A DNA stretch of 27,186 bases from a virus, in IMG/VR virus record IMGVR_UViG_3300031757_000014, positions 1-27,186 of that record. One strand, 5' to 3'. Below are positions 1-6,570 of the stretch, piece after piece; positions within the stretch are counted from its first letter, which is position 1; every line of letters begins with the position of its first letter. The notes beneath the pieces were generated by a model. It was not told where the DNA came from. It did not search any database and worked only from the letters and a program-made list of their open reading frames with translations. The translations under genes and the position numbers were made by a program.

Positions 1-288
1 CAGGGTTCCGCCGGGCGCCCGGTGGCAGTACGTCGAGGCTCCCGGGCACGTTCCGCCCTGTTCTGGTGGGCCGCTGGGGAGCCATGTCGCTACGCGGACG
101 GAGTCGGATGCTCGGGGGGTTCCGTCTTTGCTGGTGCCGGCTACCGGGGAGCATTTCAGATCCGACGAGAGGAACCCATCCGCCAGGGCTTCCCATCCGG
201 CGAGGGTGCGGGAGGGTATGGCGGTCGGGTGGGCGGCCTGTTCGGCGACGGTGTAGAGCCGGCGGGGATTGGTGGCGGCGGTGGTCAT
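1..288 (-). CDS. Partial hypothetical protein, C-terminus cut by the left edge
   Basis: An open minus-strand frame begins with ATG at 288 and stays open for 96 codons to the window edge, so only the N-terminus is seen. Its ATG overlaps the TGA of the upstream 67-residue gene (ATGA), which makes this start very likely and puts the two genes in one operon. The visible part is rich in Pro, Gly and Ala. Near the edge it carries a TCPGAS-x2-CH motif with two Cys. A TCPG-x4-C motif occurs in the Gp88-type phage proteins, but the usual downstream CYA box is not seen, so this is only a weak resemblance. Function unknown. Confidence 0.6.
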   Translation of the reverse strand, partial: MTTAATNPRRLYTVAEQAAHPTAIPSRTLAGWEALADGFLSSDLKCSPVAGTSKDGTPRASDSVRVATWLPSGPPEQGGTCPGASTYCHRAPGGTL

Positions 289-488
289 GATCGGTCCCCC
301 GTTGTCTCGTTGCTCCATTGCTCGAGGGAGCGGCGGTAGGCGGCGACCGTCTGCCAGTAGTGGCGGGCCATGCGGCGGGCGGATCGTCGGCGCTGGATGG
401 CGCCGACGACCAGTAGGTAAGCGCCGAGGACTACGGGCGCCAGTATCAGGGTCCAGGCGATGGCTTCGAGTAGTAACGGATCTGTCAT
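285..488 (-). CDS. Small single-pass membrane protein (67 aa)
   Basis: The 67-residue protein has one strong hydrophobic segment at about residues 5-31, followed by a basic stretch (QRRRSARRMARHYW) and a polar tail. This suggests a membrane anchor with a positively charged cytoplasmic side. The start is set by a good AAAGGAG ribosome binding site seven bases before the ATG at 488. A longer upstream reading of the frame lacks coding character. It is the first gene after the terminator-like hairpin at 648-681, so it probably has its own promoter in 489-647. It overlaps the next gene by ATGA. No family recognised. Confidence 0.65.
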   Translation of the reverse strand: MTDPLLLEAIAWTLILAPVVLGAYLLVVGAIQRRRSARRMARHYWQTVAAYRRSLEQWSNETTGDRS

Positions 489-647
489 GGGGTTCTCCTT
501 TGTGGTTGATGGTGGGAGGGTACCACTATCGGCGGTGCTGGTTCGGCCACGGTGTACGGAGCTTCTTTTCGTGATCGATGCCAGGGGGCGGTTTTGTTTG
601 TCGGTGGTGCGGTGTGCCGGGTGCATGGGGAAGGGGGAAAACGGAGA
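489..647 (-). promoter_or_regulatory. Intergenic region likely holding the promoter of the 67-aa gene
   Basis: These 159 bases separate the terminator from the next minus-strand gene, so a new promoter is expected here. A TACACC hexamer lies on the minus strand at 551-556, similar to hexamers in the divergent region 2531-2663. No convincing -35 partner is seen, so the exact promoter is not assigned. Confidence 0.25.
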
Positions 648-681
648 ACGGCGCCGGCTCCCCCCCGGGTGCCGGCGCCGT
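648..681 (-). terminator. Hairpin terminator after the DUF932 operon
   Basis: A perfect 11-bp inverted repeat (ACGGCGCCGGC at 648-658, GCCGGCGCCGT at 671-681) encloses a 12-base loop. Read on the minus strand, it lies just after the stop of the gene at 698-934 and is followed by TCTCCGTTTT. The T-run is short and displaced, so termination may be imperfect. Confidence 0.6.
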
Positions 682-697
682 TGGTTCCTCCCTTCTC

Positions 698-934
698 TTA
701 GGTGGGTGGGTGGGCCCACTTCGCTGTCGGTAGCAGCGTGGCGAATGCCTGCTCCATTGCCTCATCCTGGCCGCATGTGGCACAGATGTAGGCGGGGGTG
801 TCGGTGTCGGTTCGGGTGTGCCGGGACAGGGCGTTGACCTGAATGGGTGTTCGCATGGTGCCGGGGTATCCGCATCGGGGGCAGGTGCTGGGGTGGGTGA
901 GGGCGTGCATTACGTCGAACGCTGTAAGGGTCAT
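698..934 (-). CDS. Zinc-ribbon protein (78 aa)
   Basis: This small protein has two Cys pairs, CPRC at residues 18-21 and CATC at 51-54, about 30 residues apart. This is the typical spacing of a zinc ribbon, so it probably binds one zinc ion. The ATG at 934 overlaps the TGA of the upstream 109-residue gene (ATGA), which sets the start. A longer reading of the same frame runs through that gene out of phase and is rejected. It is the last gene of the DUF932 operon, just before the terminator-like hairpin. Its partner or target is unknown; small zinc ribbons of this kind are common in phage early regions. Confidence 0.75.
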   Translation of the reverse strand: MTLTAFDVMHALTHPSTCPRCGYPGTMRTPIQVNALSRHTRTDTDTPAYICATCGQDEAMEQAFATLLPTAKWAHPPT

Positions 935-1260
935 GCGCTGCCCCAGTTGATCCGGCCTATCCAGTCCTGTACGCCTTCGATGGCTTCTTCGAGGGTGACG
1001 TAGCCGTCGCTGTCGGTGATGCAGTTGTAATCCTCGGGGGAGAAGTTGTCTCTCGTCAGGATCCCGTAGTCGTCGGCGTCGAAGTCGTCGGATGTCATGA
1101 CGTCGTGCTGGTTCATGGCTTCCACGAAATACTCGTTGAAGTCGTCGACATCGAGGAAGCGGTTCGATGGCAGAGCCAACGCCTCGGTGATGTGGGGTAG
1201 TAGGGCGACCGCTACGGCTCGTAGCAGGTCGTCCAACGGTGCCAGGGTCTGGTCGGTCAT
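931..1260 (-). CDS. Acidic protein with EF-hand-like loops (109 aa)
   Basis: The protein is strongly acidic after residue 36. Two segments resemble 12-residue EF-hand calcium loops: residues 61-72 (DADDYGILTRDN) and 81-92 (ITDSDGYVTLEE). Both have Gly at loop position 6 and acidic residues at position 3. The second keeps a Glu at position 12 but has Ile in place of the usual Asp at position 1; the first has Asp at position 1 but Asn at position 12. Metal binding is therefore plausible but not certain. Start and stop both overlap neighbours by ATGA, placing it firmly in the DUF932 operon. No family is recognised beyond the loops. Confidence 0.72.
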   Translation of the reverse strand: MTDQTLAPLDDLLRAVAVALLPHITEALALPSNRFLDVDDFNEYFVEAMNQHDVMTSDDFDADDYGILTRDNFSPEDYNCITDSDGYVTLEEAIEGVQDWIGRINWGSA

Positions 1261-1439
1261 GTGGCACGCTCCAAGTCTGCTAGAGGGAAAACCAGCGTTC
1301 CGTCGTCGTCGTCCTCCATCCAGTCGGATGCGTCGCCGTCCAGAACGACAGCCTTCCTCCCGTCCCAGCGCACGATCTTGCCGTGTATGTCTTGGCCTTT
1401 GACCTTCACACGGTCACCGACTGCGAGTTGGTCGGTCAT
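1257..1439 (-). CDS. Small SH3/KOW-like barrel protein (60 aa)
   Basis: Residues 4-35 read as a small beta-barrel pattern: a GDRVKVKG turn, then GKIVRWDG, then a hydrophobic AVVLDG strand. This is like the KOW/SH3-type domains that bind nucleic acid or protein. The tail is acidic (WMEDDDDG). The ATG at 1439 overlaps the TGA of the DUF932 gene, and its own TGA overlaps the next ATG, so it is translationally coupled on both sides. The much longer reading of this frame to 2018 runs antiphase through the DUF932 gene and is not coding. The role is unknown. Confidence 0.72.
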   Translation of the reverse strand: MTDQLAVGDRVKVKGQDIHGKIVRWDGRKAVVLDGDASDWMEDDDDGTLVFPLADLERAT

Positions 1440-2530
1440 GCGTTCACCATCTCTTTCATGGTGTGCCCGTTGAGGCCGTCGACACCGGTTGCCATGAGGG
1501 CGTCGGATAGCGGGTAGCCGCTGCCGTTGGCGCTGGCGACGGTCCGCTGGATGGCGAGGGCTGCACGGTGGCGGGGCTTCGCTCCCTTGGCGGTGCGGGT
1601 GGTCCGTTCGTGCTGCTCCCAGCCCTGCACGGCCATGAGTGCCGACCATGCGCTCCCTCGGGTGTCGCTGGGTACGGCGTCGGAGTAGTAGACGCCTTGG
1701 ATGGCTTCGAGGCGGTTCTCCTGCTTCGTGTGGGCGCCGGTCCATCCCTGCTCGTCGTCGGGTGTGGCGTACACCTGGGGAAACACCTGTGCGGTGAGGT
1801 CCTCCCACAGGTGGGCCGACGAGTAGGGGGTATCGAGCAGCCGCGTGATGGCGGCATCGGTCAGGGAGGCGGCACCGATCATATTGCGGAGGATCATGCG
1901 GGCCTCGGTCAGGTCTTCGATGCCTTGCGTATGCCTGACATGAATCTCCTGGGCGGCGGTGCCCAGGAGCGAAGCGCGAAAGGTATTTGCGCATACGACA
2001 ATGTACGAGGCGAGGCAACCAACCAATGCGCAGGTGCCGTCGTGGCTGGTGCCTAGGTTCATGGCGTGGTTGCGTGCGGGGAGGCCGTCGAGGGCTGCGT
2101 CGTCGGGGACGCCGACGGATAGGAACGCCATGCGGCGGTCACGCAGGGTGCCCGCCGACAGGATCGGTAGGTCGACGCCTCGCTCAACGCGGGCTGCTTC
2201 CCGAAAGATTCCGGCGAGGTCGACGAGTTCCTCGTTCTGAAGAACGCCGTAGGCCTTGGTCGGGAAGTAGTGGGGTGGCTGGTCGCCGCAGGCGATGCCG
2301 ACATGGTTGTCGATCAGGGTCGGCGGGTTGGTTCGTGCGTCGGCCAGGGGGACGGTTTGTACCGACCAGTTGCCGACGCCTAGGACTCGGCGTACGTCTT
2401 CGGTGGCGAGTCCTTGTCGGAGGTCTGCGTCCCAGCGTTCTGTTTCTGCGAGGCCGTGCCAGTTGCCCATACCTGAGAGGGGGTGGCCCTCCATGAGTAG
2501 GACGTTGTCGCGTCCGGTGATTTCGTGCAT
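1436..2530 (-). CDS. DUF932 family phage/plasmid-like protein
   Basis: This 364-residue protein matches the DUF932 (TIGR03299, phage/plasmid-like) family in length and layout. The N-terminus has a WHGLAETER segment, followed by alternating strands and a YGVLQNEEL block. Then come a VGVPDDA region, a central GTSHDGTCA/CANTFRASL block and a helical C-terminus. The molecular function of the family is not established. It is common in phages and plasmids, often in early regions. A strong AAGGAG site lies just upstream of the ATG. It heads a four-gene minus-strand operon and is divergent from the plus-strand early genes. The family call is by pattern recognition. Confidence 0.85.
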   Translation of the reverse strand: MHEITGRDNVLLMEGHPLSGMGNWHGLAETERWDADLRQGLATEDVRRVLGVGNWSVQTVPLADARTNPPTLIDNHVGIACGDQPPHYFPTKAYGVLQNEELVDLAGIFREAARVERGVDLPILSAGTLRDRRMAFLSVGVPDDAALDGLPARNHAMNLGTSHDGTCALVGCLASYIVVCANTFRASLLGTAAQEIHVRHTQGIEDLTEARMILRNMIGAASLTDAAITRLLDTPYSSAHLWEDLTAQVFPQVYATPDDEQGWTGAHTKQENRLEAIQGVYYSDAVPSDTRGSAWSALMAVQGWEQHERTTRTAKGAKPRHRAALAIQRTVASANGSGYPLSDALMATGVDGLNGHTMKEMVNA

Positions 2531-2663
2531 GTTGTTTTCTCCTTGGTTGTGCCGGCCGGGTGGTCGACGGGTTGAGTGTAGACGAGTTGTTCCCTCTGCA
2601 CGGTGGATGCTTCACGGGGTACGGTCGGGCTCTACACCGGATGGTCCGGTTGGGAAGGCAGAG
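2531..2663. promoter_or_regulatory. Divergent intergenic region with putative early promoters
   Basis: This 133-base gap separates the two divergent early operons, so it should hold a promoter in each direction. For the plus strand, TTCACG (2611-2616) and TACACC (2633-2638) are 16 bases apart, and the start codon follows 26 bases later. For the minus strand, a TACACT hexamer lies at 2575-2580, about 45 bases before the DUF932 ATG. Neither matches a sigma-70 consensus well, so the exact elements are tentative. Confidence 0.35.
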
Positions 2664-2834
2664 ATGGCAGAAGCAGAAGATACTGGGAGTGAGGCCGACG
2701 AGCCCAAGCAGGTCGTGGCTGGTGATTGGTTGAAGAAGGAGATACCCCGCCGCATCGAGGAAGCGGAAGCGGCGGGTGCGCCGCTTCCGATCTTCACGGG
2801 AATGATGAACGCGTTCTTGGGGAAGGGTAAGTAA
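2664..2834 (+). CDS. Small charged hypothetical protein (56 aa)
   Basis: This is the first gene of the plus-strand early operon. The 56-residue product has an acidic N-terminus (residues 1-14), a likely amphipathic helix around WLKKEIPRRIEEAEAAG, and a short hydrophobic tail ending in GKGK. The start at ATG 2664 is supported by GGGAAGG about seven bases upstream. A longer reading of the frame would run through the promoter region and antisense into the DUF932 gene, so it is rejected. The stop overlaps the next start (TAATG). No family recognised. Confidence 0.65.
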   Translation: MAEAEDTGSEADEPKQVVAGDWLKKEIPRRIEEAEAAGAPLPIFTGMMNAFLGKGK

Positions 2835-3139
2835 TGGGCCGGGTGTTTGACCACAATGACGTACTCGTCACCGAGTGCGACGAGTGTGGCAGTTCGCTTG
2901 TGTATGAGTACCCACTAGATCCACGCAACCTGTGTATGGGATGTCTGGATGAGGCCGATCCGATGTGGCGGGAGAAGAAAATGGGCATCAAGGTGATTGA
3001 CCGTCGCCCCACATGCGGCGAGTGCGGCCACAACGTCGATGGACACGATCCAGAGAACGGTTGCCTTCAGGGCTGGATGAGTTTGATCGGTCCTGGCCGG
3101 GGTATCCAGTTTTGTGGATGCAAGGCGGTCGCAGCGTGA
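2834..3139 (+). CDS. Double zinc-ribbon-like protein (101 aa)
   Basis: Cys pairs occur at CDEC (15-18) and CMGC (34-37), then CGEC, and finally CGC near the end, with a lone Cys and His residues between. This fits two small zinc-binding modules in tandem: residues 15-37 form a classic ribbon and the second is built from about residue 61 to the end. It probably acts as a small nucleic-acid- or protein-binding factor; that is inference from the fold only. It starts at the TAATG junction with the preceding gene and ends in a GTGA overlap with the next, so it is translationally coupled on both sides. Confidence 0.75.
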   Translation: MGRVFDHNDVLVTECDECGSSLVYEYPLDPRNLCMGCLDEADPMWREKKMGIKVIDRRPTCGECGHNVDGHDPENGCLQGWMSLIGPGRGIQFCGCKAVAA

Positions 3140-3399
3140 CCGGGTCGGGCGCAATCGTGTTGCGTAACGGCGCCGATGTCATCATCCACCACCGGTGGCG
3201 GGGCCGGAAGGGGGAACGGTCGCATCTAGGGCTCGTTCTCGCCATGCCGGTGTCGTCGCCGTATCACCCCTACGTCACATGGTCGATGGCATCTGACGAC
3301 GGGAGGATCTGGGATTGCTTCTCCGGTCATTACTGTGAGTCTCCGTCGGAGGCTTTCCGGTCGTACCGTGCCCGACGGAATGAGGTTCCCAATGGATGA
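3136..3399 (+). CDS. Hypothetical protein (87 aa)
   Basis: The GTG at 3136 overlaps the preceding TGA (GTGA), and AAGGCGG lies a few bases upstream, so this start is preferred over an ATG at 3118. The product has a beta-rich N-terminal half with basic patches (HHRWRGRKGER). Its C-terminal half has paired Trp and Cys residues (YVTWSMASDDGRIWDCF, then HYC) and a short basic tail. It is not recognised as a known family. It sits in the early run of short overlapping genes. The frame extends upstream without a better start signal. Confidence 0.65.
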   Translation: MTGSGAIVLRNGADVIIHHRWRGRKGERSHLGLVLAMPVSSPYHPYVTWSMASDDGRIWDCFSGHYCESPSEAFRSYRARRNEVPNG

Positions 3400-3613
3400 G
3401 GTAACGATGGACTGCCGCCAGTGCGACAGCGTCGACACCATCGAGGTGCCGGAGCAGTCGTTGTTGGCGTACATGGAGGCGGGTTCTGCTTTCGCTGATG
3501 CGGCGTTTCCGTCGTTGTCGGTGGGCGACCGGGAGTTGCTGATACAGGCCAGACGTAAGCGGCACGGTCAGTTCAACTGGTACCTGTGCCCTACCTGTTG
3601 GGAGGCGATGTGA
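3392..3613 (+). CDS. Zinc-ribbon-like protein (73 aa)
   Basis: The protein carries CRQC near the N-terminus and CPTC near the C-terminus, about 50 residues apart, which could close one zinc site. The middle is helical with a hydrophobic AFADAAF stretch. Two starts are possible: ATG 3392, with GAGG six bases upstream, and ATG 3407, with GAGG five bases upstream. The first overlaps the previous gene by 8 bases and is chosen here. The second would remove only five residues. It ends in a GTGA overlap with the next gene. Function unknown. Confidence 0.68.
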   Translation: MDEVTMDCRQCDSVDTIEVPEQSLLAYMEAGSAFADAAFPSLSVGDRELLIQARRKRHGQFNWYLCPTCWEAM

Positions 3614-3945
3614 CCATCAGACCTACCGGCGAGGATCGGACGATGACACGGGAGGCTCTCCTGGCCGAGCGGGACAGGGATGCTGCCCGGTTGCGGGCAG
3701 AGTGGGCTGGTTGTCTCAACGTGGCTGAAGGCACCTGCGAGTCGGTGAAGGCCGGCGAGAAGCCTGACATGCGGTTGGGTGACATCTGTGTGTGGTGTGC
3801 CTGCCGTGAGTGTGAGCGGTGCGGGTTACTGATCGACTTCGACTGTGAGAACAGGGTGAGTGACGGTCAGGGTTACATCGATGTCTGCGCCGGCTGTTTT
3901 ACTGAGGACGATAAGAGATACGACGATGAAGGAGAAGGCGAATGA
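3610..3945 (+). CDS. Cys-rich metal-binding-like protein (111 aa)
   Basis: The GTG at 3610 overlaps the previous TGA and follows a strong GGGAGG site, so it is chosen over upstream starts. After a charged helix (about residues 13-33), the protein has a dense Cys pattern. It shows C-x7-C, then CVWCACRECERCG, then single Cys and a final CAGC near residue 95. That is enough ligands for two zinc sites. The acidic tail (DDEGEGE) is unstructured. It resembles the other zinc-ribbon proteins of this early cluster in style but not in sequence. Function unknown. Confidence 0.7.
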   Translation: MTIRPTGEDRTMTREALLAERDRDAARLRAEWAGCLNVAEGTCESVKAGEKPDMRLGDICVWCACRECERCGLLIDFDCENRVSDGQGYIDVCAGCFTEDDKRYDDEGEGE

Positions 3946-4127
3946 AGGTAATAGCGAAACCAGTATTGCGTACCTATGAGGTGCTGCTGACCGAGGAAGA
4001 CCTGCGGAATGCGGTGGGTCCGATCATCGTGAGCGGCGACACCATCCAGGTCACGCATGTTGACCATGCGCCCATCGATGACGGGCACATGGTTCGTATC
4101 TGCATCGTGGCGGTGCCGACGGCATGA
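3942..4127 (+). CDS. Hypothetical protein (61 aa)
   Basis: The ATG at 3942 overlaps the previous stop (ATGA) and follows GGAGAAGG. The 61-residue product reads as alternating beta strands (KVIAKPVLRTYEVLL, then GDTIQVTHVDH, then VRICIVAV) around one helix. This suggests a compact alpha/beta fold. No motif points to a function. It is coupled at its 3' end to a further short gene by ATGA. Confidence 0.65.
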   Translation: MKVIAKPVLRTYEVLLTEEDLRNAVGPIIVSGDTIQVTHVDHAPIDDGHMVRICIVAVPTA

Positions 4128-4297
4128 TCGAGCATCCTTATGCCCGGCGGCCCGCCATGCAACACGACTACTACAAGTCGAAGGAGGATCAACTGTTGCG
4201 GGAGGTGAGGGACCGAGCGGAACTGCTCGAAGAAGTGCGGACACTGAAACGCATTATGGCCGCTATCGCCAGCCATTTGGGGGCGTCCTGGAGGTAA
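4124..4297 (+). CDS. Coiled-coil minigene (57 aa)
   Basis: This gene is easily missed because of its length. The ATG at 4124 overlaps the preceding TGA (ATGA), and the frame is open for 57 codons to TAA at 4295. The basic N-terminus is followed by a long heptad-like helix (from about residue 18 to 52, with Leu, Val and Ile spaced three to four apart: DQLLREVRDRAELLEEVRTL). This suggests a short coiled coil that may dimerise. The overlap with the upstream gene and the helical pattern argue that it is real. Function unknown. Confidence 0.6.
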   Translation: MIEHPYARRPAMQHDYYKSKEDQLLREVRDRAELLEEVRTLKRIMAAIASHLGASWR

Positions 4298-4369
4298 CTG
4301 GGACACACCCGCCGTACAGGTAGAGGCAACAACCATTTCTTCTAAGCCATCGATCACCGGGAGGTAACT

Positions 4370-4612
4370 ATGGCAACACCAACCGACCCTGACGGGGAGT
4401 TTCTGACCCCCGTCCCAACTATGGAGGCTCGCCTCCGCGACGCCCAACGTGTCTTACTGGGCGTCCACGCCCCGTTCTCTGACATGGTGGCGAAGCCCGA
4501 CCGGTTCGACCCGGCGGCCATTGACCGTATTCGTGTTCTGATTGAGGCGTTGGATCAGGAGTTGCGTAACGCCGCAAGCGTGACGCAACAGGGCGGATGG
4601 GACCGTGGGTAA
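4370..4612 (+). CDS. Hypothetical protein (80 aa)
   Basis: A strong GGGAGG site precedes the ATG at 4370. The gap of 72 bases from the upstream gene shows nothing else. The product has a Pro-rich N-terminus, then two predicted helices (MEARLRDAQRVLL and AAIDRIRVLIEALDQELRNAA). The C-terminus is Gln/Gly-rich. The frame ends in an 8-base overlap with the next gene, indicating coupling. No family recognised. Confidence 0.68.
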   Translation: MATPTDPDGEFLTPVPTMEARLRDAQRVLLGVHAPFSDMVAKPDRFDPAAIDRIRVLIEALDQELRNAASVTQQGGWDRG

Positions 4613-4970
4613 CGGGCAAGAACCCGTCTACGTTTTCGGCACTGATCTTCTGCCGGAACCGGTTGCTTTCGGCATGACAATGCGGAAACATTTAGACGAA
4701 TACGGTGACGATCATGAACGGGTTTTGCGTGTTTCTGCGGAGATAGCGCACAACCTGGAAGCACTAAAGACTGCGGTTGCTTTTGTGCGTCGACAGGCAA
4801 TGTTGGACGCACAAATGGAGATAAGTAACGGCGCCAAGGTGGGTCGCCTGGCGGGTGTGGGGCGGGTGCGCGCGCATGAACTTTTGAACCGTGCCACGGG
4901 TGAACGGATGCACAACGTGGCGTTGTCGGATGTGATCCCCGTTCTGAGTGACGCCCCGCTGTATGATTGA
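4605..4970 (+). CDS. Helical protein with possible helix-turn-helix (121 aa)
   Basis: The start is GTG 4605, overlapping the previous stop by 8 bases. The protein is mostly helical. The segment at about residues 76-97 (AKVGRLAGVGRVRAHELLNR) has the Ala-x3-Gly-x5-Leu rhythm seen in helix-turn-helix DNA-binding units, but it is too short on its own to be sure. It is the last gene before the hairpin-bearing gap at 4971-5101, so it closes the early block. It might be a small DNA-binding regulator; this is inference. Confidence 0.65.
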   Translation: MGNGQEPVYVFGTDLLPEPVAFGMTMRKHLDEYGDDHERVLRVSAEIAHNLEALKTAVAFVRRQAMLDAQMEISNGAKVGRLAGVGRVRAHELLNRATGERMHNVALSDVIPVLSDAPLYD

Positions 4971-4982
4971 CCAGGTACCGTA

Positions 4983-5011
4983 CCCCAACCCCCCTTTAGG
5001 GGGGGTTGGGG
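4983..5011 (+). terminator. GC hairpin in the gap between early and DNA-metabolism genes
   Basis: CCCCAACCCCCC (4983-4994) pairs perfectly with GGGGGGTTGGGG (5000-5011) around a five-base loop. No T-run follows, so it is not a classic intrinsic terminator on the plus strand. It may attenuate transcription, protect an mRNA end or be part of an origin. It starts 12 bases after the stop at 4970. Confidence 0.4.
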
Positions 5012-5030
5012 GTAACGGGGGCCGGTTCCC

Positions 5031-5066
5031 GCCGGCACCGTCTTTCCTCTCCGAGGCGGTGCCGGC
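5031..5066 (+). other. Second hairpin in the same gap
   Basis: GCCGGCACCG (5031-5040) pairs perfectly with CGGTGCCGGC (5057-5066) around a 16-base pyrimidine-rich loop. It lies 35 bases before the exonuclease ATG. That ATG lacks a clear ribosome binding site, so this hairpin could affect translation or mark the operon start. Its role is not shown by the sequence. Confidence 0.4.
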
Positions 5067-5101
5067 CACCGACTGTCACAACCGTCTGCCATACTGGTCA
5101 C

Positions 5102-5869
5102 ATGATTGAGATTCCGATACGCCAGAGTTGGTTGAACACCTTCTCGAACTGTCCAGAGCAGGCCCGCCAGGAACGGTTGGGTCTTGTACGTTCGCAGGAA
5201 AGCAGCGACATGCTGCGTGGCAATATGGTTCATGCCGCTATCGAGTATTGCGGTAATGAACTAATGCACACGGGTAACAGGGTTTCCATTGAAGAAGCAT
5301 CTGAATACATGGATTCTATTGCTTCTGATCTTGCCGGCACCGTTGAAGTTTGGCGACATGAGTTTGAAACTGTGGTGGATGTCGCCCGAAAGAACCTTGT
5401 TGCCTGGCATGAAGAAGTCTTTCCGAACCTGTTGGTTCCGACCGGAGTCGAGCAGACGTTCCGCACCGTTCTGGATGAACGTGACGGCGTACGCTTAGTG
5501 CTGACCGGCACCGCCGACTGGGTGCAGGATGATCTGATCGTCGACTGGAAGAACCCGAGCCGGGCGTATGAACCGTGGGAGCAGAAGCGGTGGAACCTCC
5601 AGGCCAGCGTCTACTGCTTCGCTCTGGGTGTGCCGTACTTCGATCTGGTGTGTCTGGTAAAGGGCAAGGTTCATACCATCAGGATCGAACGACACGATCC
5701 CGATACCGAAGCATTGCGGGATCTATGCTGGTCAGCAGCCGCTCTTATACAATCCGATCTGAAAGTCTGGCCGTTGCGCTGGGCGGGATGGCATTGCTCA
5801 CCAAAGTGGTGCCCCGTCTGGCAGGCCGGTGAATGCCGAGGGAAACACCTTGGCCCAACACCCTGGTAA
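5102..5869 (+). CDS. Cas4/RecB-like PD-(D/E)XK exonuclease with probable Fe-S cluster
   Basis: This 255-residue protein has the core of the Cas4/RecB nuclease family. A conserved GNMVHAAIE box has His44 and Glu48. Asp139 lies in GTADWV, Asp148 and Lys150 in IVDWKN, and Gln167 in QASVYCF. Four Cys (17, 232, 237, 245) are placed as in Cas4- and AddB-type enzymes, where they hold a 4Fe-4S cluster at the ends of the nuclease fold. The expected activity is metal-dependent trimming of DNA ends, likely in phage replication or recombination. The start at ATG 5102 is chosen because the preceding stretch is the hairpin gap; its ribosome binding site is weak. No CRISPR genes are nearby. Confidence 0.85.
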   Translation: MIEIPIRQSWLNTFSNCPEQARQERLGLVRSQESSDMLRGNMVHAAIEYCGNELMHTGNRVSIEEASEYMDSIASDLAGTVEVWRHEFETVVDVARKNLVAWHEEVFPNLLVPTGVEQTFRTVLDERDGVRLVLTGTADWVQDDLIVDWKNPSRAYEPWEQKRWNLQASVYCFALGVPYFDLVCLVKGKVHTIRIERHDPDTEALRDLCWSAAALIQSDLKVWPLRWAGWHCSPKWCPVWQAGECRGKHLGPTPW

Positions 5870-5889
5870 AGGGAGAGAGAGAGTTATTT

Positions 5890-6570
5890 ATGAGTGGGAG
5901 AGATGCTTCCATTGTTGCCCAGGTTGCCGCAAAGGTTGCAGGTGAAGTCTGCGCCGGTAGCGGTGACGCCAACCTGTACCTGGCTACCGTTGAAACGGTC
6001 CACAACGATCTGGTGGAGCGTTGCGCTCTGGAAACGCTGACTACCGCGTTTCCTGGTGCGACCGCTGAGGCTGCCCCTGCGCCGCCCCCTCCGCCGGGTC
6101 CAACCCAGCAGTCGGTGGCTGCCGCCCCGGTCCCCAGGGCCGCAACAGGGGCGCCCAGTGGCGCCCAGGTGGGTCAGAAGATATACCCACGGGTCGACTT
6201 CTGTGTCGGCAAGGGCTCCGACGAGAAGCAGGCTGCTTGGAACCTGCTGGCATTCCAGCCGAACGAGTGGTCGGACGGCAACGGCGGCACCATCAAGGTG
6301 TTCGAGGTGAAGGAACACGCTGACGGTTCCACGGATGTTTCCAAGAGCGGGAAGAACTTCCCGAACTTCTCCGTGATGAAGGAGGCGTTCACCCACATGG
6401 GGGTGAACGTGTCCAACAACGTCGGCATCTGGGTCAACGACGGTGACAGCAATGTTCCGTTGAAGGTGTGGGATCAGGCCGGTGGTCAGACCCAGGCCGA
6501 CGCTGTCGACTTTGTGTGGGAGTCCCGCAGGGCGGATCTCCAGCAATACACCTACTCGAATAACCGGTAG
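5890..6570 (+). CDS. Two-domain protein with Ala/Pro linker, unknown role in DNA metabolism
   Basis: A helical N-terminal domain (about residues 1-56) is joined by an Ala/Pro-rich linker (about 57-95) to a C-terminal domain. That domain has several beta strands and aromatic residues (IYPRVDFCVGKG, WNLLAFQPNEW, VGIWVNDGDSN). The ATG at 5890 follows a GGGAGAGAGAGAG site and is preferred over a start 57 bases upstream that lies inside the exonuclease gene. It sits between the exonuclease and the helicase, and its stop touches the helicase start. The layout and position would suit a single-stranded-DNA-binding or helicase-loading factor, but no motif proves this. Confidence 0.7.
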   Translation: MSGRDASIVAQVAAKVAGEVCAGSGDANLYLATVETVHNDLVERCALETLTTAFPGATAEAAPAPPPPPGPTQQSVAAAPVPRAATGAPSGAQVGQKIYPRVDFCVGKGSDEKQAAWNLLAFQPNEWSDGNGGTIKVFEVKEHADGSTDVSKSGKNFPNFSVMKEAFTHMGVNVSNNVGIWVNDGDSNVPLKVWDQAGGQTQADAVDFVWESRRADLQQYTYSNNR

